Of a stretch of DNA of 64,000 bases, positions 60,262 through 64,000 are shown piece after piece. Source of the stretch: Strongylocentrotus droebachiensis (taxonomy: Eukaryota; Echinodermata; Echinoidea; Camarodonta; Strongylocentrotidae); contig JAVYIG010002197.1 in NCBI GenBank assembly GCA_035222895.1, forward strand, positions 1-64,000, read 5' to 3'. Under the pieces are notes generated by a model, which made no database searches, had not been told where the DNA came from, and saw nothing but the letters and a program-made list of their open reading frames with translations. Position numbers and translations under genes: made by a program. Numbering within the stretch: position 1 is the stretch's first letter; every line of letters starts with the position of its first letter.

Positions 60262-60576
60262 TTAAAGGTACTATGTCCCACTTTAAAGGTACTATGTCCC
60301 ACTTTAAAGGTACTATGTCCCATTTGCAGGTTATTGATTTAGACAAATGCTCATGTACCTTTACAGCTCATTTTATACATGTTATTACCGAAGAAAAAAA
60401 GAAGTCAGTCAGTCACTCAGTGTGTTAGAAAGTAAACGGGTTTCCTTGCATAATTTGAATATTAGGCCACTGCTAACGTTTAAATTACACAGATAGGACA
60501 TACGTGACATATTCATAATTCCTGCAAAGTTCTACAGAACTGAATGTTGGCTGCAAAAGGGACATAGTACCTTTAA
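60262..60576. mobile_element. TTAA-flanked MITE with triplicated left tip
   Basis: The tip TTAAAGGTACTATGTCCC is present three times in a row with a 21-bp period (starting at 60262, 60283 and 60304) and once, inverted, at the right end (gggacatagtacctttaa, ending 60576). TTAA borders and the AGG start match the other two TTAA-flanked families in this window. Length is 273 bp from the innermost tip. No ORF. Confidence 0.8.
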
Positions 60577-61962
60577 AGGCTGAGATATGGTTTTACAAGT
60601 GTATTGCGGATTCTGATTGACTTGAAATTTCGTCCATGAATCAAAGACATGAGATGCTAGATATTAGAAGATAGAACCCTGTCCAGATGTTGATGTTCTT
60701 TGACCGCTGTGGAATTGAATGTAGGCCTACCTTTTTCTTCCATGAAAGTAAAAAGACAAACAAAAATGAAAATGAAACAAAACCAATTCGGAATCATTAA
60801 AAGACCAAATGAACAAAGACCAAGTAAAAGTTTCAGAACAAGAAGAAAGAAAAACTTCACTGTTGTTTAGAGAGTGAGCATTTAAATACACAGCATAAAT
60901 CAGTGGAATGTGGGCCAGTGAACATTTAAAAAAAAACTCCTAAGGTGGGTTTTTTTATTCTATTTTTTGGTGTGTTTATGGATAGTTGCCTAGCAAATTC
61001 AGAATAAACTCTGGAATGTTTTTTTTTTAAACGATGGTTTTTGCTTGCGGTGTAAATGACCCTTATATATATCGTCATCCTTTTTCTATTTGAACTCTGT
61101 GTTTACTCTTTTCATGCCAGGAGACATATGAAAAGTGAAGTAATTGCTTTATTAAGTTGTGAATAATTTACAAACAAAGGCAGCGCACCAATATTAGCCA
61201 AAGCGATGGCACTCAAAAATATACAAATTTGATTTCTCGTGGGAGGCTGGGGGAAAGGTGAATGACTGGTTCTGTCCAGTCAAGCGTTGTCTGTAAATTG
61301 CTTTGCTAATGAATAATTGAATTCACTGAAAAGTGATTATATTTTATTGAAATGATATCGGAGATACCTGCTCCTGGTAGTTATGGGTTGTAAGAGCGAG
61401 AAGGGTGTTAACTCTGTGTTTAAGTCGATGAGTTTAATGCCTTTCTGGCTGTAAGGGGCTGATGGCTTTGTTTTAATAGGAAAGATGAGGGTGAGGTTAT
61501 CTGCTTGAGGTATAATTTGATTGACTTTGCTTCGAGTCGAGTGACATCTTTTATTTATATGGGTGGGACTGGGAGGGGAGAGGTGGGCTGAAGAGAGTAA
61601 AGAAAAATACAATCAGGGATAAGTAAGTTTAAGATTGATTCGATTATGACTATGAATAGAAAGACTCCTTTAAGGGTTAATGAAATTCAATACAAAAAAG
61701 AGAGAAGATATCATAAGGTGAAAGGTTAATACAAAGCACTTTGATATTAAAAGAGAGCTCACCAACTTGAAGATGCGCTTTTTTCTATTAAAAAACAGAA
61801 CAAAAGAAAAAAGTTATGATTAAAAGGTAAACATGCTGTGAAGTGTGAATGAGTGTTAATCATTAATATAAAAATAGTTTTGCCAGTGCACAATAGAAAA
61901 GATATTGGTACAAGTGTATGTAATACAAAATTGAAGGACAATTTTCTTAAAAACACTTCATT

Positions 61963-62270
61963 TTTAATTAAATTAAATTTAAAAAAGTGGGGAGGGGGGG
62001 GGGGAGAGAGAGGACAATTGGAAATAGGTTACATACTAGAGATGTAGGCATAGTTCAAGTGAAATTGTAGATATGAAGTGTCCATCGTGTGTCGACCTCA
62101 TTTTCAAAAGATTAAAGTTTTTAATTCAATTCAATTTTAAAAAGGCAGGGGGGGGGGTGGAGAGGACGAGTGGAAATAGGTTATATGCTAGAGATGTAGG
62201 GGTACTTTTAATGAAATTGTAACTATGGAGTGTCCATTCATTGTTTGTTGACCTCTTTTTGTAATGTTTC
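61963..62270. repeat. two-copy tandem duplication, about 156-bp unit
   Basis: Copies share 'aattggaaataggtta.at' / 'gagtggaaataggttatat', 'ctagagatgtagg', 'gaaattgta', 'tgaa/gtgtccat' and 'gttgacctc'. Each follows a G-rich run after 'aaattt.aaaaag'. Non-coding. Confidence 0.75.
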
Positions 62271-63514
62271 ACTTTTTCTTCTTAACAGATTGTTATAATT
62301 GGGTGTGCTAAATACAAGTATGGCAGAATATATATATTCCACTTGCTTTTCCAGATACTTGAGTTCTTTGTGAAGTAAATCCTATTAGGTGTTGATAGTC
62401 AGGAATAATTTGATTTAATTTCTCAATGAATTAGATATAATGGATTGGTGGTTGAGGGTGAGAGCCAGCACAGTAATGGTATCTAGGGACTCTTTGAAGA
62501 ATGCCCAGCAGACGACAAAAGATTATCAGACGTAGAAAGATGTGTAAAATCTTTTCACTCTTGGTTGACCTATATTGAATACACGTGCAGTGTGTCCATG
62601 AACATGTTCTCATTAGGGTACCTATTGTGCTCGTTTGGAAAGCCCATTTATCACGCGAGGGGAAGTCGAGTGGAGCAATGAAATAGATTGATGTTCATTT
62701 CGTGCCAATTGTTGGTTGATGGTAGGCAGATAGTTTGTCTAATTCCAGGCTGCGGTTTGAATGATCGTCTCCCAATCCAATTAGCGTGATCGCCGTAGCA
62801 ACCCGTCTGAGCTTGGGGAAATTAGCGCTGCCCCGTGGCGTGAGGCGGGCATCGTTTCAGGCTGATTTATCCTCCCCACCTACGAGGTGGATGCTCTCTC
62901 TTCCTTGCGCTTTCTCAGACAATGATTCTCTCGAGCGTGAGGGCGGCAGTCTTTTTCAGCGGCGCATCCCAAATCAAATCTCCCACCCCTCCTCCTCCTC
63001 CTCCTCCTTCTCTTTCTATTCCAAGATGGAGGCAGTATAATTGGCTTAACACACTTGTTTTAAATTGCCTCGACACTTCTTCTTCCCTCCGCACCAGCGT
63101 GAGCCCGGAATCCTTTTGATGGCGTAATCTAAGCGTCTCCCCGAACACCTTTGTCTCGCGATCCCGGGCTCTGCGGCTGGTCCTCCCCGTTAACACCCGG
63201 CAACCCCTTTCTCGCGGCATCCCAAGCGATGCAGGCCCGCATCCCTGGCGTGTTCCCTATTGATCTTGAATCAATCCATCAATAATGCGTGGCCTGGTGT
63301 GCGACTCACTCACGCAAACATGCCAGTGAAAAACAGTGGAAGGGAGTGGGGCTTCGGTGGAAATGAAAGGGAAATTTGGGGATGGGAATGTGTTGATAAT
63401 TGATCGAGGTATGTTTTGACACTCCCTAGATCTTAGCTGCTGATTGGGTTATTGTCATATAATCTTCCTCAATCCATGGATTCGTGGTTTGACTTGATTT
63501 TCCTGGTGAAGGAG

Positions 63515-63567
63515 CAAGAGAGAGACGAGAGAGAGAGAGATAGAGGGGGGGGGGGGGGGGAGGGGAG
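63515..63567. repeat. GA repeat and 16-G run
   Basis: (GA)n with interruptions followed by a run of 16 G (63545-63560). Confidence 0.93.
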
Positions 63568-64000
63568 ATGTCTATGTCCAAAAGTGCATTCACTGTGCAT
63601 ATGATAGGGAATTAGAAAAGATAAGAAATCCTTTGTGCTGTGTGAATTATATTCTACCTGTTATGTATACTATGTACGCTTTTGATCATGTAATTTCCCC
63701 CAAATAGTTGATGCAATCGGCCTTTTATTTGTTTCATATCTCAAGTTATTATTTTGATTCTAATGTAAGATGAGACATAATTGTTCAGTGTAAATTATCT
63801 TTATTGTTCCTGATATCTCTTTGTTGATTATTTCATGTATTTTTTAATTTCTAGGCATTTTACTATGACATCACAATGTTATTATTTATAATTAAAAATG
63901 TAACATAGAATTAAAATACAAGATTGAAAATCATTACAAAAATAATAATGATAACACTTAGGGTATATGAGATAATGATAACTTAAACTCATAGTTTTTC

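Larger units (their letters stand above)
50177..64000 (+). other. RECK: intron 3 of RECK-like gene (at least 13.8 kb, open at window end)
   Basis: Begins GTAAGA at 50177. It contains four MITE copies, long polypyrimidine tracts and several tandem duplications, listed separately. The parts without listed features (51060-51690, 55280-55910, 56790-57500, 58620-59750, 60580-61960, 62290-63500 and 63570-64000) are AT-rich and unique-looking. A GC-richer stretch at 62750-63260 holds no recognisable exon. I searched by eye for the next RECK exon (W-x-C then GCC) and found only the weak candidate at 54548. Confidence 0.55.

Noticed and set aside
60246-60428. ORF with HFKGTMSHFKGTMS repeats
   Set aside because: It is the triplicated 21-bp MITE tip read in frame, not a peptide repeat gene.
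62289-62380. Possible exon after the acceptor at 62288
   Set aside because: In the correct phase the reading (IVIIGCAKYKYG...) does not fit the RECK motif, and no donor is convincing.

Overview
The window is animal nuclear DNA. It is AT-rich, has no bacterial-style gene packing, and is full of microsatellites, G/C homopolymers, small inverted-repeat transposons and two DIRS-type tyrosine-recombinase retrotransposons. I infer a marine invertebrate deuterostome, most likely an echinoderm. The reasons are the DIRS elements, many short TIR elements, frequent 'taggcctat' words, very long introns and a RECK-type gene. No sequence here fixes the species.

The only host gene I can support is the 5' end of a RECK-like gene on the + strand. 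RECK is a GPI-anchored, cysteine-knot and Kazal protein that regulates metalloproteases and Wnt7. Three small exons are visible: a signal-peptide exon at 4454-4502, a cysteine-knot exon at 15686-15744, and the rest of that knot at 50102-50176. Splice sites are GT-AG, phases agree, and cysteine spacing matches vertebrate RECK exactly (CC-x8-C-x3-C-x22-C). The remaining exons must lie beyond position 64000. A candidate fourth exon start at 54548 fits the family for six residues and then hits a stop.

Region by region: 1-4453 is upstream DNA with a minisatellite-bearing TIR element (774-2283), a CT-rich tract and a CpG-richer probable promoter or 5' UTR. Intron 1 (4503-15685, 11.2 kb) holds purine tracts, small tandem duplications and a foldback MITE. 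Intron 2 (15745-50101, 34.4 kb) holds a (GAT)n array right after exon 2, DIRS element A (27231-33010, broken), a TTAA-flanked MITE (33178-33685), a TIR element with a 1-kb minisatellite core (38007-39485), two more MITE-like repeats, and DIRS element B (42956-49376, looks whole). Intron 3 (50177 to the window end) holds further MITEs, two of them near-identical TTAA-flanked copies, and long polypyrimidine tracts.

Both DIRS elements have the complete family layout: inverted terminal repeats, gag-like ORF, RT/RNase H, overlapping tyrosine recombinase ORF, and an internal complementary region that copies the junction of the two ends. In both, the two terminal repeats are identical over their whole length (155 and 146 bp), which points to recent insertion. 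I saw no credible tRNA, rRNA or CRISPR array. Many apparent short ORFs are translations of low-complexity DNA.
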